Assembly: GCA_027306785.1 (NCBI GenBank)
Contig: DAHUZB010000001.1
Span: 1 to 41,640 of the forward strand
Length of the DNA: 41,640 nt
DNA from: Vulcanimicrobiota bacterium
Lineage (GTDB): Bacteria > Vulcanimicrobiota > Vulcanimicrobiia > Vulcanimicrobiales > Vulcanimicrobiaceae
Direction: 5' to 3'
The notes under the pieces are model-generated. The model did no database searches. It saw nothing but the letters and a program-made list of their open reading frames with translations, and was not told where the DNA came from. Positions 1 through 9,194 of the stretch are shown here, one piece after another. The position numbers and the translations under genes are program-made. The first letter of the stretch is position 1. Each line of letters starts with the position of its first letter.

Positions 1-122
1 GACGACGCCAGGGCGGGCTGGGCGGTGTGGCCGAGCGGAAAGTCCTGGGTGCTGCTCCACACGACTGATGGCTGGCAGCACGTGGCGAACGCAACACCAA
101 TCGCCGTTCCGACCGGCGGCGG
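1..122 (+). pseudogene. Possible truncated fragment of a BNR/Ycf48-like repeat protein
   Basis: Frame 1 is open from the window edge. Its first ~40 residues look like a real protein, with a GWAV...LLHTTDGW pattern that resembles the beta-propeller blades of BNR/Ycf48-type secreted proteins. The coding look stops where the convergent M13 peptidase gene ends at 123. The frame itself stays open to 570, but that part is antisense to the intact peptidase. The simplest reading is a gene entering from the left that has lost its 3' part, or an assembly join. The family call rests on about 40 residues and is weak. Confidence 0.3.
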
Positions 123-2174
123 CTACCAGATTTGGCAGCGATCCTTCGCCGGGCGAACCATCGGCTCGGGAATCTTGCATCCCCATGCCGCGGCGAATTG
201 CGGCATGTTCGACAGCGTCGCGTTCACGCGGAACTTGTCGTACGGATGCGGGTCGGTATTCGCGAGCAGCGAGACGAACTGCGGGCGTTCGTTGCTCGCC
301 CACACGTGCGCCCAGCCGAGGAAGAAGCGCTGCTCCGGCGTGAAGCCGTCGATGACGCGCCGCGGATGCGACGCCTGCCAACGCTCGAACGCCTTGTACG
401 CGATCGTCAGACCGCCGAGATCGGCGATCGCTTCACCTTCGACCAGCTTGCCGTTCTCGTGCACGCCCGGCTCCGGCGAGAGTTTATCGAACTGGTTCAC
501 GATGCATTGCGCGCGTTTGTCGAAGTTCGAAGCGTCCTTCGCGGTCCACCAATCGGTCAAATTGCCGTGAAGATCGAACTGGCGCCCTTCGTCGTCGAAG
601 CCGTGCGTCGACTCGTGGCCGATCACCGCGCCGATCGCGCCGAAGTTCACCGCCATATCCGCATCTTTGTTGAAGAAGGGCGGCTGCAGAATGCCCGCGG
701 GGAAAACGATCTCGTTGACGGTCGGATCGTAGTACGCGTTGACCGTCGGGGGGGTCATCTCCCATTCGGTGCGGTCGGTCGGCTTATTGATCTTGGCGTA
801 ATCGAAATCGGTCGCGAAGCGATTGGCCGCGATCACGTTTGCGAGGTAGGGGCCCTTCGTGACATCGAGCGCCGCGTAGGAACGCCATCTGTCGGGATAG
901 CCGATCTTGAGCAGAAACGCATCGAGCTTCTGCTCGGCCTTCCTTTTGGTCTGCGGCGTCATCCACGAGAGCGTCGCCATATCGGAGCGCAGCGTGCTCT
1001 TCACGTACTTCACGAGCTCGAGCGCCTGCGCTTTTGCCGACGGCGGGAAGGTTTTGGCGACATAGGCTCGGCCGAGGGCTTCACCGAGAGCGCCGTCGGT
1101 CGCGCTCACGCAGCGCTTCCAGCGCGCGCGCTGCGCGGTCGTGCCTTGCAGGGTCTTCGAGTAGAAGTCGAAGTTCGCGTCGACGAACGCCTTCGGCAAC
1201 GCGTAAGCGAAAGCATGAATGGTGTGCCAGCGCAGATAGGTCTTGATCTGCGCGGGGCTCCAGGTCGCGAGCATGCTCGAGAGCGCCTTCGCGTAGGCGG
1301 GCTGCGCCACGTTGATCGCGTTCGGCGTCACGCCCGAGGCCGCGAAGTACGACGCCCAATCGAGGTCGGGAGCGAGCTTCTCGAGCCCGGCGACGGTCAT
1401 CTTGTGATAGACCTTCGCGGGGTCGCGCTCTTCGGTGCGCGACATTTGGTTCTTCGCGAGCGCGGTCTCCATCGCCATGACCGTTTTCGCGTCGGCCGCG
1501 GCGGCCGCGGGCGATTCGCCGAGCAGCGTGAACATCGTCGTGACGTGCGCGAGGTATTCGCCGCGCAGTTTGACGCTCTTGGCGTCGGTCTTCAGGTAGT
1601 AGTCGCGACCCGGAAGGCCGAGACCGGATTGGGCGAACTGCCCGATCGTCGCGCCGCTGTCTTTGAAATCCGCGCCCGAACCGAAGCCGAAGAAGGCATC
1701 GACGCCCGCCAGCTGGAGCTTGGCGAGCACGGGCGCGAGCGTCTTCGCATCGGTGATGCCGTCGATGTCGCCCAAGAGCGGCTCGAGCGGCTTCGTGCCG
1801 GCGGATTCGATCGAGGCGGTGTCCATGCACGCGGCATAGTAGTCGCCGATCTTCTGCTCGTTGCTGCCCGCGGGCGCGTCGGCCTTGGCGGCCGCTTGCA
1901 GAATGCCGTGGAGCACGTCGTCGTTGTGCTCGGCGAGAATGTTGAACGTTCCCCACGACGGATAGGCCGCCGGGATCGGGTTCTTCTTGAGCCAGTTGCC
2001 GTTGGCGAACTGATAGAAGTCGGTGCAGGGCTTGCAGGTGCGGTCGAGGCTCGAGAGGTCGACGCCGCTCTTGAGGCCCGTGACGGCGGCGCGGACGCCG
2101 CCGTCGGTGAAGATCAGCGCGGCGAGCGCGACCGCGGCGCTCGCTCGAAGCGCGGTTGAAATCGAGAGTCGCAT
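123..2174 (-). CDS. Secreted M13-family (neprilysin/PepO-like) zinc metallopeptidase
   Basis: The 683-residue product has an N-terminal signal peptide (about residues 1-29: Arg, Ala-rich hydrophobic core, ending near VRAA) without a lipobox Cys, so it is probably exported and soluble. The zinc motif HESTH lies near residues 518-522 within VIGHESTHGFDDEG, and the third ligand Glu is in EGEAIADLGG near 578. The C-terminus has the family hallmark, with LSNMPQFAAAWGC followed by a terminal CQIW. M13 enzymes cut short peptides on the amino side of hydrophobic residues. Length and both ends match complete family members. It starts 49 nt after the M48 peptidase gene on the same strand, so the two are probably co-transcribed. 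The substrate is unknown. Confidence 0.93.
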   Translation of the reverse strand: MRLSISTALRASAAVALAALIFTDGGVRAAVTGLKSGVDLSSLDRTCKPCTDFYQFANGNWLKKNPIPAAYPSWGTFNILAEHNDDVLHGILQAAAKADAPAGSNEQKIGDYYAACMDTASIESAGTKPLEPLLGDIDGITDAKTLAPVLAKLQLAGVDAFFGFGSGADFKDSGATIGQFAQSGLGLPGRDYYLKTDAKSVKLRGEYLAHVTTMFTLLGESPAAAAADAKTVMAMETALAKNQMSRTEERDPAKVYHKMTVAGLEKLAPDLDWASYFAASGVTPNAINVAQPAYAKALSSMLATWSPAQIKTYLRWHTIHAFAYALPKAFVDANFDFYSKTLQGTTAQRARWKRCVSATDGALGEALGRAYVAKTFPPSAKAQALELVKYVKSTLRSDMATLSWMTPQTKRKAEQKLDAFLLKIGYPDRWRSYAALDVTKGPYLANVIAANRFATDFDYAKINKPTDRTEWEMTPPTVNAYYDPTVNEIVFPAGILQPPFFNKDADMAVNFGAIGAVIGHESTHGFDDEGRQFDLHGNLTDWWTAKDASNFDKRAQCIVNQFDKLSPEPGVHENGKLVEGEAIADLGGLTIAYKAFERWQASHPRRVIDGFTPEQRFFLGWAHVWASNERPQFVSLLANTDPHPYDKFRVNATLSNMPQFAAAWGCKIPEPMVRPAKDRCQIW

Positions 2175-2223
2175 CCGACGTAGTACGCTTGTTCTCGCCG
2201 GGCTCCCGCTTGGTCGCTTGGCC

Positions 2224-2994
2224 TTAGAGCGGCGTGGCGGTACGTACGTTCGAGCTGAAGCGGCCGAAGGTGCCCGGATTGCTCGCGAAGAGGTTCTCCA
2301 GATCGGTCACGCGGTGGTCGTCGCGCGGATGATCCGAGAGCATCTCGAGCGGAACGCCGCTCGGGCGCGATTCGAATCGCTTGAAGAGCCACACCATGCC
2401 CCACGGATTCTCGCCCGCAGCCGCGCAGATGAACGCACCGGTGCGATCGGCGTTGCTCTCGACCGGACGCGAGTAGCTCAAGCTCTGCAACTGCGCGCCG
2501 GTTCCCACTAAGAATTGTCCGATCTGGCTGTGCCCCACGAGCAGGCTCGCGATCCCCGCGATCATGCTGAGCTGCTGATTCTTCACGGCGAGGTGGTAGA
2601 CGTCATGGTGGATATCGTGCGAGACCTCGTGACAGAGCACGCCCGCGAGCTCTTGGCGATTGCGCGCGAAGGTCATCATCGCGGTCGTTACGTAGACGTT
2701 GCCGCCGGGAACCGCAAAGGCGTTCGGCTGACTGTCGTTCACGAGATAGAAGTGAAACGGCACGAAGTACTGCTTGTCGGCCACGCTCGCGATGCGGTGC
2801 GCGATCGGATCGAGCTTCGCGTAGTACGGGGACGAACTCACGATCTTGCCCTGCTGCCGCAATTGCTGATAGTACTGCTGCCCGACGTTGAGCTCCCACT
2901 GCTGCTCCTGCGTGTAGGCAAGCGCGGGCAGCGCGCTCGACGAGAAGAGGGCCGCGGCGGCGAGCGTCGCCAGGGTTCGAGCAATCGTTCGCAT
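2224..2994 (-). CDS. Secreted M48-family metallopeptidase
   Basis: The 256-residue protein starts at the ATG at 2994, which gives a clean signal peptide (MRTIART, then an Ala/Leu core ending ALPALA). An upstream in-frame ATG at 3012 and the longest frame (3060) would only add a polar extension. Catalytic HEVSH is near residues 121-125, followed by further histidines, and the third zinc ligand is in ESNADRTG near 178. A conserved NAFAVPGGNVYV stretch precedes the active site, as in the YggG/LoiP and BepA peptidases. No TPR domain follows, so it is a compact envelope protease. It is probably co-transcribed with the downstream M13 peptidase. Role in envelope protein quality control is inferred from the family. 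Confidence 0.9.
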   Translation of the reverse strand: MRTIARTLATLAAAALFSSSALPALAYTQEQQWELNVGQQYYQQLRQQGKIVSSSPYYAKLDPIAHRIASVADKQYFVPFHFYLVNDSQPNAFAVPGGNVYVTTAMMTFARNRQELAGVLCHEVSHDIHHDVYHLAVKNQQLSMIAGIASLLVGHSQIGQFLVGTGAQLQSLSYSRPVESNADRTGAFICAAAGENPWGMVWLFKRFESRPSGVPLEMLSDHPRDDHRVTDLENLFASNPGTFGRFSSNVRTATPL

Positions 2995-2999
2995 GTTCT

Positions 3000-3029
3000 C
3001 GGATATTCCCATATTCTCGGAAACGTCAA
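3000..3029 (-). promoter_or_regulatory. Possible sigma-70-type promoter for the M48-M13 genes
   Basis: On the minus strand TTGACG (3029-3024) is followed after 18 nt by TATCCG (3005-3000). The predicted start of transcription falls at or next to the ATG at 2994, so the transcript would be nearly leaderless. Only the first three bases of the -10 match strongly. The upstream terminator at 3065-3104 means these genes need a promoter of their own. Confidence 0.3.
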
Positions 3030-3064
3030 CGAACCGCGTTCGCGTTTCACGGCGAGGCACGAAA

Positions 3065-3104
3065 CGACGAGGACGGGCACCCGTTCGGGTACCCGTCCTC
3101 GTCG
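3065..3104 (-). terminator. Intrinsic terminator after hppA
   Basis: Arms 3065-3082 and 3087-3104 form an 18-bp stem around a 4-nt loop (GAAC on the minus strand). The only non-Watson-Crick pair becomes a G-U wobble when the minus strand is transcribed, which supports that direction. A short T-rich run (GTTTC) follows. It lies 20 nt past the hppA stop and separates hppA from the M48 gene. Confidence 0.8.
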
Positions 3105-3123
3105 GCCGATCGATCGGCGGCGA

Positions 3124-5232
3124 CTAGTGGACGAGGAATGCCACCAGCAGCAGCGCGACGATGTTGAGCACCTTGATCATCGGATTGATCGCGGGACCCG
3201 CGGTATCTTTGTACGGATCGCCGACGGTGTCGCCCGTGACCGCGGCCTGATGCGCGATCGAGCCCTTGCCGCCGTAGTGTCCGTCCTCGATGTACTTCTT
3301 CGCGTTATCCCACGCACCGCCGCCGGTCGTCATCGAGATCGCGAGGAAGAGACCGGTGACGATCGAGCCGACCAGAATGCCGCCCATCATCTGCGCGCCG
3401 GTGTCGCCTTTGAGCACGTCGAAGACGGTGAGCAGCACGACGACGATCGGCACGCCGACCGGAATCAGCGCGGGGACGATCATCTCCTTGAGCGCGGCGG
3501 TCGTGACGATGCCGACCGTCGTGCCGTAATCGGGCTTGGCGGTTCCCTCCATGATGCCGGGAATCTCGCGGAACTGACGACGTACTTCTTCCACGACCGC
3601 GCCGCCCGCGCGTCCGACCGCCTCCATCGAGAGCGATGCGAAGAGATACGGCAGCAGGCCGCCGATGAAGAGACCCGCGAGCACGTACGGATTGCCGATT
3701 GCGAAGAGATTGGTGACGCCCGCGGCACAGTCGGTGCCGCTCGATGCGCCGCACTTCGCTTTGATCAGTTCTTGGAGGAACGATGCGAAGAGCACGACCG
3801 CCGCGAGCGCCGCGGAGCCGATCGCATAGCCCTTCGTGACGGCTTTCGTGGTGTTGCCGACCGCATCGAGCGGATCGGTGACGTTGCGCACGTCCTCGGG
3901 CATCTCGGCCATCTCCGCGATGCCGCCCGCGTTATCGGTGATCGGACCGAACGAGTCGATCGCGACGACGATGCCCGCGAGCGAGAGCATTGACATCACC
4001 GCGATGCCGACGCCGTAGGTGCCGGCGAAGCCGTAGCTGACGAGGATGCCGACCACGATCACGATCGCCGGAAGCGCGGTACCTTGCATCGAGACCGCGA
4101 GGCCCGCGATCATGTTCGTCGCGTGTCCGGTCACCGAGGCTTTGGCGATGCGCTGCACCGGCGAGAATTGCGTGCCGGTATAGTACTCGGTGATGTAGGT
4201 GATGAGCCCGGTGATCAGCACGCCGACGACGGCGCACACGAAGATGCTCGTTGCGCTCACGTCGGTCGACGCGCCGAAGACGCTCTGCGTGATGAAGTAG
4301 AAGCCGACGAGCGCGAGCACGCCCGCGACGATCATGCCGCTGTAGAGCGAGCTCATGATGCGCGTCTTCTGCACCTTGCCCATGCCGACGAGCCACGAGC
4401 CGATGATCGATGCGACGATCGAGAACGCGCCGAGCAGGAGCGGAAAGGTGGTTGCACCCGGCATCGTGTCGCCGAAGACGAGATTGCCGAGCAGCATCGC
4501 CGCGACCGTCGTGACGCAGTAGGTCTCGAAGAGATCCGCGGCCATACCCGCGCAGTCGCCGACGTTGTCGCCGACGTTGTCGGCGATCACGGCGGGATTA
4601 CGCGGATCGTCCTCGGGAATGCCGGCCTCCACTTTGCCGACGAGATCGGCGCCGACATCCGCGGCCTTGGTGTAAATACCGCCGCCGAGACGCGCGAAGA
4701 CGGAGATCAGCGAGCAGCCGAAGGCGAGGCCGACCATCGCGCCGAGCGATTTCGTCGTGTCGCCGCCGTTGACCGAGATGAGGAAGCTGTAGTATCCGGC
4801 GACCGCGAGCAGCCCTAGGCCGACCACGAGCATGCCGGTGACCGTGCCGCCGCGGAAGGCGACGTTGAGCGCGGGGCCGAGCCCGCCGCGCGCCGCTTCG
4901 GCCGTGCGCACGTTGGCGCGGACCGACACGATCATGCCGATGAAGCCCGCCGCGCCCGAGAGGACCGCGCCGATCAGAAAGCCGACCGCGGCCTGCCAGC
5001 CGAGCGGCGGGGCGAGGAAGATGAGGACCGCGAGGATGACCGCGACGATGCCGATCGTCGTGTACTGACGACGGAGGAAGGCCATCGCGCCCTCTTGGAT
5101 CGCCGCGGCGATCTGCTTCATGCGATCGTTGCCGTCGGGCTGGCGGAGAACCCAGAGAATCAGGATGACGCCGTAGGCCACGGCCAGCAAACCGCCGGCA
5201 ATGGCCCAGGTCTCAGGAGAAAGTGCCGTCAC
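3124..5232 (-). CDS. hppA: Proton-translocating membrane pyrophosphatase, K+-independent type
   Basis: The 702-residue polytopic membrane protein couples hydrolysis of pyrophosphate to proton export. The substrate-binding loops are present: [11 protein letters not shown], then DNVGDNVGD, and near the C-terminus [14 protein letters not shown]. The class-diagnostic motif [10 protein letters not shown] carries Lys at about residue 463 and Thr three positions later. Known K+-dependent enzymes, including the Na+ pumps, have Ala at those places, so this should be a K+-independent H+ pump. The GTG start at 5232 is preceded by AAGGA. It lies downstream of the soluble pyrophosphatase gene on the same strand, so two ways of using PPi are placed together. 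Confidence 0.95.
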   Translation of the reverse strand: MTALSPETWAIAGGLLAVAYGVILILWVLRQPDGNDRMKQIAAAIQEGAMAFLRRQYTTIGIVAVILAVLIFLAPPLGWQAAVGFLIGAVLSGAAGFIGMIVSVRANVRTAEAARGGLGPALNVAFRGGTVTGMLVVGLGLLAVAGYYSFLISVNGGDTTKSLGAMVGLAFGCSLISVFARLGGGIYTKAADVGADLVGKVEAGIPEDDPRNPAVIADNVGDNVGDCAGMAADLFETYCVTTVAAMLLGNLVFGDTMPGATTFPLLLGAFSIVASIIGSWLVGMGKVQKTRIMSSLYSGMIVAGVLALVGFYFITQSVFGASTDVSATSIFVCAVVGVLITGLITYITEYYTGTQFSPVQRIAKASVTGHATNMIAGLAVSMQGTALPAIVIVVGILVSYGFAGTYGVGIAVMSMLSLAGIVVAIDSFGPITDNAGGIAEMAEMPEDVRNVTDPLDAVGNTTKAVTKGYAIGSAALAAVVLFASFLQELIKAKCGASSGTDCAAGVTNLFAIGNPYVLAGLFIGGLLPYLFASLSMEAVGRAGGAVVEEVRRQFREIPGIMEGTAKPDYGTTVGIVTTAALKEMIVPALIPVGVPIVVVLLTVFDVLKGDTGAQMMGGILVGSIVTGLFLAISMTTGGGAWDNAKKYIEDGHYGGKGSIAHQAAVTGDTVGDPYKDTAGPAINPMIKVLNIVALLLVAFLVH

Positions 5233-5266
5233 GTGAGTTCCTTACCGTTGGAGTAGCAGCAATGCA

Positions 5267-5285
5267 GCGCCCGCATCTCGGGCGC
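5267..5285 (-). repeat. Small GC hairpin between ppa and hppA
   Basis: GCGCCCG and CGGGCGC form a 7-bp stem with a 5-nt loop in the 104-nt gap between the two pyrophosphatase genes. No T-run follows on the minus strand, so it looks more like a processing or attenuating structure than a true terminator. Confidence 0.3.
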
Positions 5286-5336
5286 CGCTTAACGGACGGC
5301 GGTACCTCTCGGCTTGCTACTTTTCCTTTAGGCGCG

Positions 5337-5879
5337 TTATTTGTCGGAGTCGATGAAGCGCTGGTAGCACTCGGTGACGACGCGCCGCGCGTAGGCGGCG
5401 TCGCGCCAGGCCCCGACCTCGGTCTGTTTGCCCTCGAGCGCTTTGTAGGTCTCGAAGAAGTGCGAGACCTTGCGCAGCAGATGCGGGAAGATCTGCGTGT
5501 AGTTGTGGATCTCGTCGAAGGCGGGCTCGCCGACCGGAACGGCGAGGATCTTTTCGTCGGGCTTCCCACCGTCGATCATCTCGAGCAGCCCGATCGGGCG
5601 CGCTTTTACGAGGCAGCCCGGAAAGGTCGGCTCGATGACGAGCACGAGCACGTCGAGCGGGTCGTCGTCGAGCGCGAGCGTCTGCGGCGCGAAGCCGTAA
5701 TCGCCCGGATAGTGGATCGCCGAGTGGAGCGCGCGATCCAGACGGAAGATATCGAGCGACTTATCGTACTCGTACTTGTTGCGCGACTTCTCGGGAATCT
5801 CGACCACAACGTTGATCTCGTCGGGCTGACCCTCGCCGAGCGGCAAATTCAGATAATTCCGGGCGTTGGCGGTGTTCAT
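5337..5879 (-). CDS. ppa: Soluble inorganic pyrophosphatase, family I
   Basis: The 180-residue enzyme hydrolyses cytoplasmic pyrophosphate to phosphate. The family I signature with its metal-binding aspartates is visible as DDDPLDVLVL. It is preceded by the conserved HYPGDYGFAPQTL and an N-terminal EIPEKSRNKYEYD that binds phosphate. I chose the ATG at 5879 (MNTANARN) because bacterial family members begin about there; an earlier in-frame start at 5945 would run over the divergent flavoprotein start. The hppA gene follows 104 nt downstream. Soluble and membrane enzymes compete for PPi, so how their expression is balanced is worth knowing. Confidence 0.94.
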   Translation of the reverse strand: MNTANARNYLNLPLGEGQPDEINVVVEIPEKSRNKYEYDKSLDIFRLDRALHSAIHYPGDYGFAPQTLALDDDPLDVLVLVIEPTFPGCLVKARPIGLLEMIDGGKPDEKILAVPVGEPAFDEIHNYTQIFPHLLRKVSHFFETYKALEGKQTEVGAWRDAAYARRVVTECYQRFIDSDK

Positions 5880-5959
5880 GTCGCTCGGGTGCTTCGTTCG
5901 CCAAGCGAAGCGGACCTTGCCGGATTTTGTCGCACGCGGCGCCAACCTCGGCTAGCGCC
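5880..5959. promoter_or_regulatory. Divergent ppa / flavoprotein intergenic region with inverted repeat
   Basis: The 80 nt between the divergent starts must hold both promoters. An inverted repeat, GCTTCG (5891-5896) and CGAAGC (5906-5911) with a 9-nt spacer, lies near the ppa side and could be an operator or a small hairpin. I see no convincing -35/-10 pair. Confidence 0.3.
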
Positions 5960-7153
5960 ATGGAAGAAACCGAACTGCTGGTCGTCGGCTGCGGGCCCGC
6001 CGGCGCGACCGCCGCGCGCGAAGCGGCGCGCGCCGGGATTGCGACGATCGTGCTCGATAAAGACGCGGTCATCGGCGAAAAGCGCGTCTGCGCCGCCGGA
6101 TTGCGCCCCGGATTCTGCGAGGAATTCGATCTGCCGCGCTCGGTCGTGCACTGCGATACGCCGCGCCTCGCGCTCTTCGATCCCGACGGTCGCGAGCACG
6201 AGGTGTTCTTCGGTCCCGGGCATACTTCGACGCGCGAAGAGCTCGACGGAACGATGGCGCGCCTGGCCGCGGCCGAAGGCGCGGAACTGCGCACGCAGGC
6301 GCTGATGCGCGATGCGCGCGCGGACGGCGATCGCGTCGTGGTCGACTATGCGGATCTGCGCGCGGGCGAGCGGCGTACGATCCGAGCCCGCTCGGTCTTC
6401 CTCGCGCAGGGCGCGACCGCGAAACTCGAAACGGGTGCGTTTGCCGATGCGCGCTGGCAGAGCGGGTTGATGACGACGCTTCAATATCGGGTCTATCTCG
6501 ATCGCCCGGCGGCCGCCGTCGCCTATCGCACGCTGGAACTGCACTACTATCCGGCGGCGGACGGTCGTCAAATCGTCGCCTGGATGTTTCCCAAACGCGA
6601 TCACCTCGCGATCGGGCTCGGGCTCACCGGAAAGCTCGCCGGACGCGCGCTGCGCGACGAACTCGATCGCTTCACCCAACGGGTGCGTGCGCGGCTCTAT
6701 CCGTCCGCGACGATCGTGCGCGTGAAAGAAGAAGGGCATCTGCTCTACGGCGGGATGCCGCGCGCGCGGTTCGCGGACGGCGCTCGCATGCTCGGCGGGA
6801 CCGCGGCGGGACTGGTCGACGCCACCAACGGCGAAGGGATCTACGAAGCCGCGATGAGCGGACGTCTCGCGGCGCGGGCGATCGCCGAGCATCGCGCGCG
6901 GCCGCAGGCCGCCGCGGCGGCCTACGCGCAGCGCCTGCACGCGCGGTTTACCCGGCGGCTCGAGCACCGCGTCCGCCTCATGCAGTTTCTCGAGGCCAAG
7001 CCGTCGCGCTACGCGCTGCTCTTCGGTCAGTTGGCCGCGAGCCGAGGCTTCTCCGACGCGCTCCAGCGCGAGGATCACGAGCGTACGCTGCGAGATAAAC
7101 TGATTCTTTACGCCAACGCCGCGCGCTTCGGCATTCGGGCAAGTTTCGTGTAA
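5960..7153 (+). CDS. Geranylgeranyl-reductase-type FAD-dependent oxidoreductase
   Basis: The 397-residue protein begins with a dinucleotide-binding fold (LLVVGCGPAGATAAREAA, glycines at about 10-15). It continues with family-like segments: a CAAGL motif near residue 47, where the cysteine is typical of the geranylgeranyl reductase group, and a second FAD-contacting region LGGTAAGLVDATNGEGIYEA around 280-300. Relatives reduce isoprenoid chains of chlorophyll, quinone or lipid, or act as other flavin oxidoreductases, so the substrate cannot be named. The start at 5960 places the FAD motif right at the N-terminus; an upstream in-frame start at 5927 adds nothing family-like. It is divergent from ppa, and cheR follows after 33 nt. 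Confidence 0.85.
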   Translation: MEETELLVVGCGPAGATAAREAARAGIATIVLDKDAVIGEKRVCAAGLRPGFCEEFDLPRSVVHCDTPRLALFDPDGREHEVFFGPGHTSTREELDGTMARLAAAEGAELRTQALMRDARADGDRVVVDYADLRAGERRTIRARSVFLAQGATAKLETGAFADARWQSGLMTTLQYRVYLDRPAAAVAYRTLELHYYPAADGRQIVAWMFPKRDHLAIGLGLTGKLAGRALRDELDRFTQRVRARLYPSATIVRVKEEGHLLYGGMPRARFADGARMLGGTAAGLVDATNGEGIYEAAMSGRLAARAIAEHRARPQAAAAAYAQRLHARFTRRLEHRVRLMQFLEAKPSRYALLFGQLAASRGFSDALQREDHERTLRDKLILYANAARFGIRASFV

Positions 7154-7186
7154 TCGAGCGGCGAACGACGACGGCGGAATCAGCCT

Positions 7187-8011
7187 GTGTCGACAATCGG
7201 TATTTCGGAGAGCGAGTTCCAATCGCTGCGCGATCTCATTCGCGAGCGTTTTGGCATTTTCTACGACGACACCAAGCAGTTTCTCTTGCAGAGCCGCTTG
7301 CAGACGCGCCTGCTCAAGTGCCGCGTCGCCGATTTCGGTGCGTACTATCGCTACCTGACGACCTCGGCCGATCGCGAGGCCGAATGGGCCGAACTCGCAT
7401 CGGTGCTCTCGAACAACGAGACGTATTTTTTCCGCGAGCGCGCGCAACTGGAGGTGTTGGCCGGCGAGGTGCTCGACGAAGCGCTCAAGAGCGGCGGCGG
7501 GCGGTTGCGGGTCTGGTCGTCGGCCTGCTCGACCGGCGAAGAGCCCTACACGATCGCGATGATGCTGACCGAGACGCATCGCATTTCACCCGCGAACGTG
7601 ACCCTTCACGCAACCGATCTCTCGCCGCGCGCGCTCGAGAAGGCGACGACCGCGTTCTATCGCGAGCTCTCGTTTCGCGCCACGCCGGTCGAGATGGTGC
7701 AGCGGTATTTTCGTCCGTTCGAGGGCGGATTCTTCATCAACGACGAGATCAAGCGCATGGTCGCGTTCTCGCGCATCAATCTGCTCGACGCGCGCGCGGT
7801 CGCGAACATGGGAATCCACGATGCGATCTTCTGCCGCAACGTCCTGATCTATTTCGATAAGCCCACGCAGAAGCGCGTGGTCGAAGCCTTCGCGCAGGCG
7901 CTGCGCCCCGGCGGGTACCTCTTCCTCGGGCACGCCGAGTCGATCATGCGCATCACCGATCTCTACGAACCCGTGGTTACCCCCAAAGCCATCTACTACC
8001 GACGGAAATAG
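7187..8011 (+). CDS. cheR: Chemoreceptor glutamate methyltransferase CheR
   Basis: The 274-residue protein methylates glutamates of methyl-accepting chemotaxis receptors using S-adenosylmethionine. An N-terminal helical CheR domain (about 1-75) contains the conserved FFR region (NNETYFFR, 76-83). The methyltransferase domain follows with the SAM-binding SACSTGEEPYT (112-122), and later ICRNVLIYF-like residues (FCRNVLIYF). There is no C-terminal TPR domain. The start is GTG at 7187 with only a weak ribosome site. The stop TAG overlaps the GTG of cheB by one base, so the opposing pair of adaptation enzymes is translationally coupled. Confidence 0.95.
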   Translation: MSTIGISESEFQSLRDLIRERFGIFYDDTKQFLLQSRLQTRLLKCRVADFGAYYRYLTTSADREAEWAELASVLSNNETYFFRERAQLEVLAGEVLDEALKSGGGRLRVWSSACSTGEEPYTIAMMLTETHRISPANVTLHATDLSPRALEKATTAFYRELSFRATPVEMVQRYFRPFEGGFFINDEIKRMVAFSRINLLDARAVANMGIHDAIFCRNVLIYFDKPTQKRVVEAFAQALRPGGYLFLGHAESIMRITDLYEPVVTPKAIYYRRK

Positions 8012-9096
8012 TGAACAACGTGGCATTGATCAACGTCATGGTCGTCGACGATTCGGCCTTCATGCGCCGAGCGATCGCGACGATGCTCGAAAACGAACCG
8101 GACATCAAGGTGATCGCGACCGCGCGCAGCGGCGAGGAGGCGGTCACCAAGGCGTTGCAGGTGAACCCCGACGTCATCACCATGGACGTGGAGATGCCGG
8201 GCATGGGCGGCCTCGAAGCGGTGCGCCGAATCGTCGCCGAGCATCGCATCCCGATCATCATGTGCAGTTCGCTCACGCGTGAAGGTGCCGAGACGACCTT
8301 CCGCGCGCTCGAACTCGGCGCGGTCGATTTCATCGCGAAGCCCGATGCCGCGTACGTCAACATCACCGACGTGGCGCGCGATCTCATCGCGAAGGTGCGC
8401 GCGGTCTCGCGGCGCGGCGCGCAGCCCGCGCAGCCGCTCGTGCACCATCCGCTGCCGGATGCGGAGCGCCCGCGTCTGATCGTGCCGACGGCGCCGCGCC
8501 CGGCGAGCACCTCGCAGTACGAGTGCGTCGCGATCGGGACGTCGACCGGCGGTCCGGTCGCGCTCTCGCACGTCGTGCCGCGCCTCCCGGCGAGCTTTCC
8601 GCTGCCGGTGCTGATCGTGCAGCACATGCCGATGGGTTTCACGCGACCGCTCGCGGATCGCCTGAACTCACAGAGCAAGCTAGCAGTACACGAAGCGGTC
8701 AACGGGATGATCCTCGAAGCCGGCACCGCGCTCATCGTCCCCTCGGGCAAGCAAGTCTCGCTGCGACGCAGCGGCCGCGAGACCGAGGTGCGACTGGTCG
8801 ATGACGACGGAACCTCGCTCCACGTCCCGAGCGTCGACGTGATGACCGCCGAGGTCGCTCAAGCCTACGGCCGCGCCGCGATCGGCGTGATTCTGACCGG
8901 CATGGGACAGGACGGCGTGCGCGGGTTGCGCGCGCTCAAGGAGCGCGGCGGCTACGTCCTCGGTCAGAACGAAGCGACGTGCGTGGTGTACGGTATGCCG
9001 CGCGCCGCAGCGAAGGACGGCTTGGTCGATCGAGAGGCTCCGCTCGACGAGATCGCGCCGATCCTCTGCGACCTCGCGGGCCTCTCGAAGTCTTAA
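8011..9096 (+). CDS. cheB: Protein-glutamate methylesterase/response regulator CheB
   Basis: The 361-residue protein has a receiver domain (1-125) with Asp13-Asp14, phosphoacceptor Asp59 in ITMDVEMPGM, and Lys110. A linker of about 40 residues follows, then a methylesterase domain (about 170-355) with the catalytic triad Ser178 (GTSTGG), His205 (VQHMP) and Asp301 (GMGQDG). It removes methyl groups added by CheR and may deamidate receptor glutamines. The GTG start shares a base with the cheR stop. No cheA, cheW, cheY or receptor gene is in this window, so the rest of the chemotaxis set must lie elsewhere. Confidence 0.96.
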   Translation: MNNVALINVMVVDDSAFMRRAIATMLENEPDIKVIATARSGEEAVTKALQVNPDVITMDVEMPGMGGLEAVRRIVAEHRIPIIMCSSLTREGAETTFRALELGAVDFIAKPDAAYVNITDVARDLIAKVRAVSRRGAQPAQPLVHHPLPDAERPRLIVPTAPRPASTSQYECVAIGTSTGGPVALSHVVPRLPASFPLPVLIVQHMPMGFTRPLADRLNSQSKLAVHEAVNGMILEAGTALIVPSGKQVSLRRSGRETEVRLVDDDGTSLHVPSVDVMTAEVAQAYGRAAIGVILTGMGQDGVRGLRALKERGGYVLGQNEATCVVYGMPRAAAKDGLVDREAPLDEIAPILCDLAGLSKS

Positions 9097-9194
9097 CGCG
9101 CGCGCACGCGGGACGAGCGATACGTAGGAGGCTATCCGGATTTTGTGCATAACTCGAAACGCAACGTGCACGTAACGCACGATGTCGGAGTTGC

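Noticed and set aside
132-2159. Long plus-strand frame opposite the M13 peptidase gene
   Set aside because: It mirrors the codon structure of the peptidase, which has intact catalytic motifs and both natural ends. The plus frame has no motif.
2515-3993. Plus-strand frame of 492 codons over the M48 gene and hppA
   Set aside because: It crosses the hppA terminator and two real genes in antisense, with only biased Arg/Asp/His composition.
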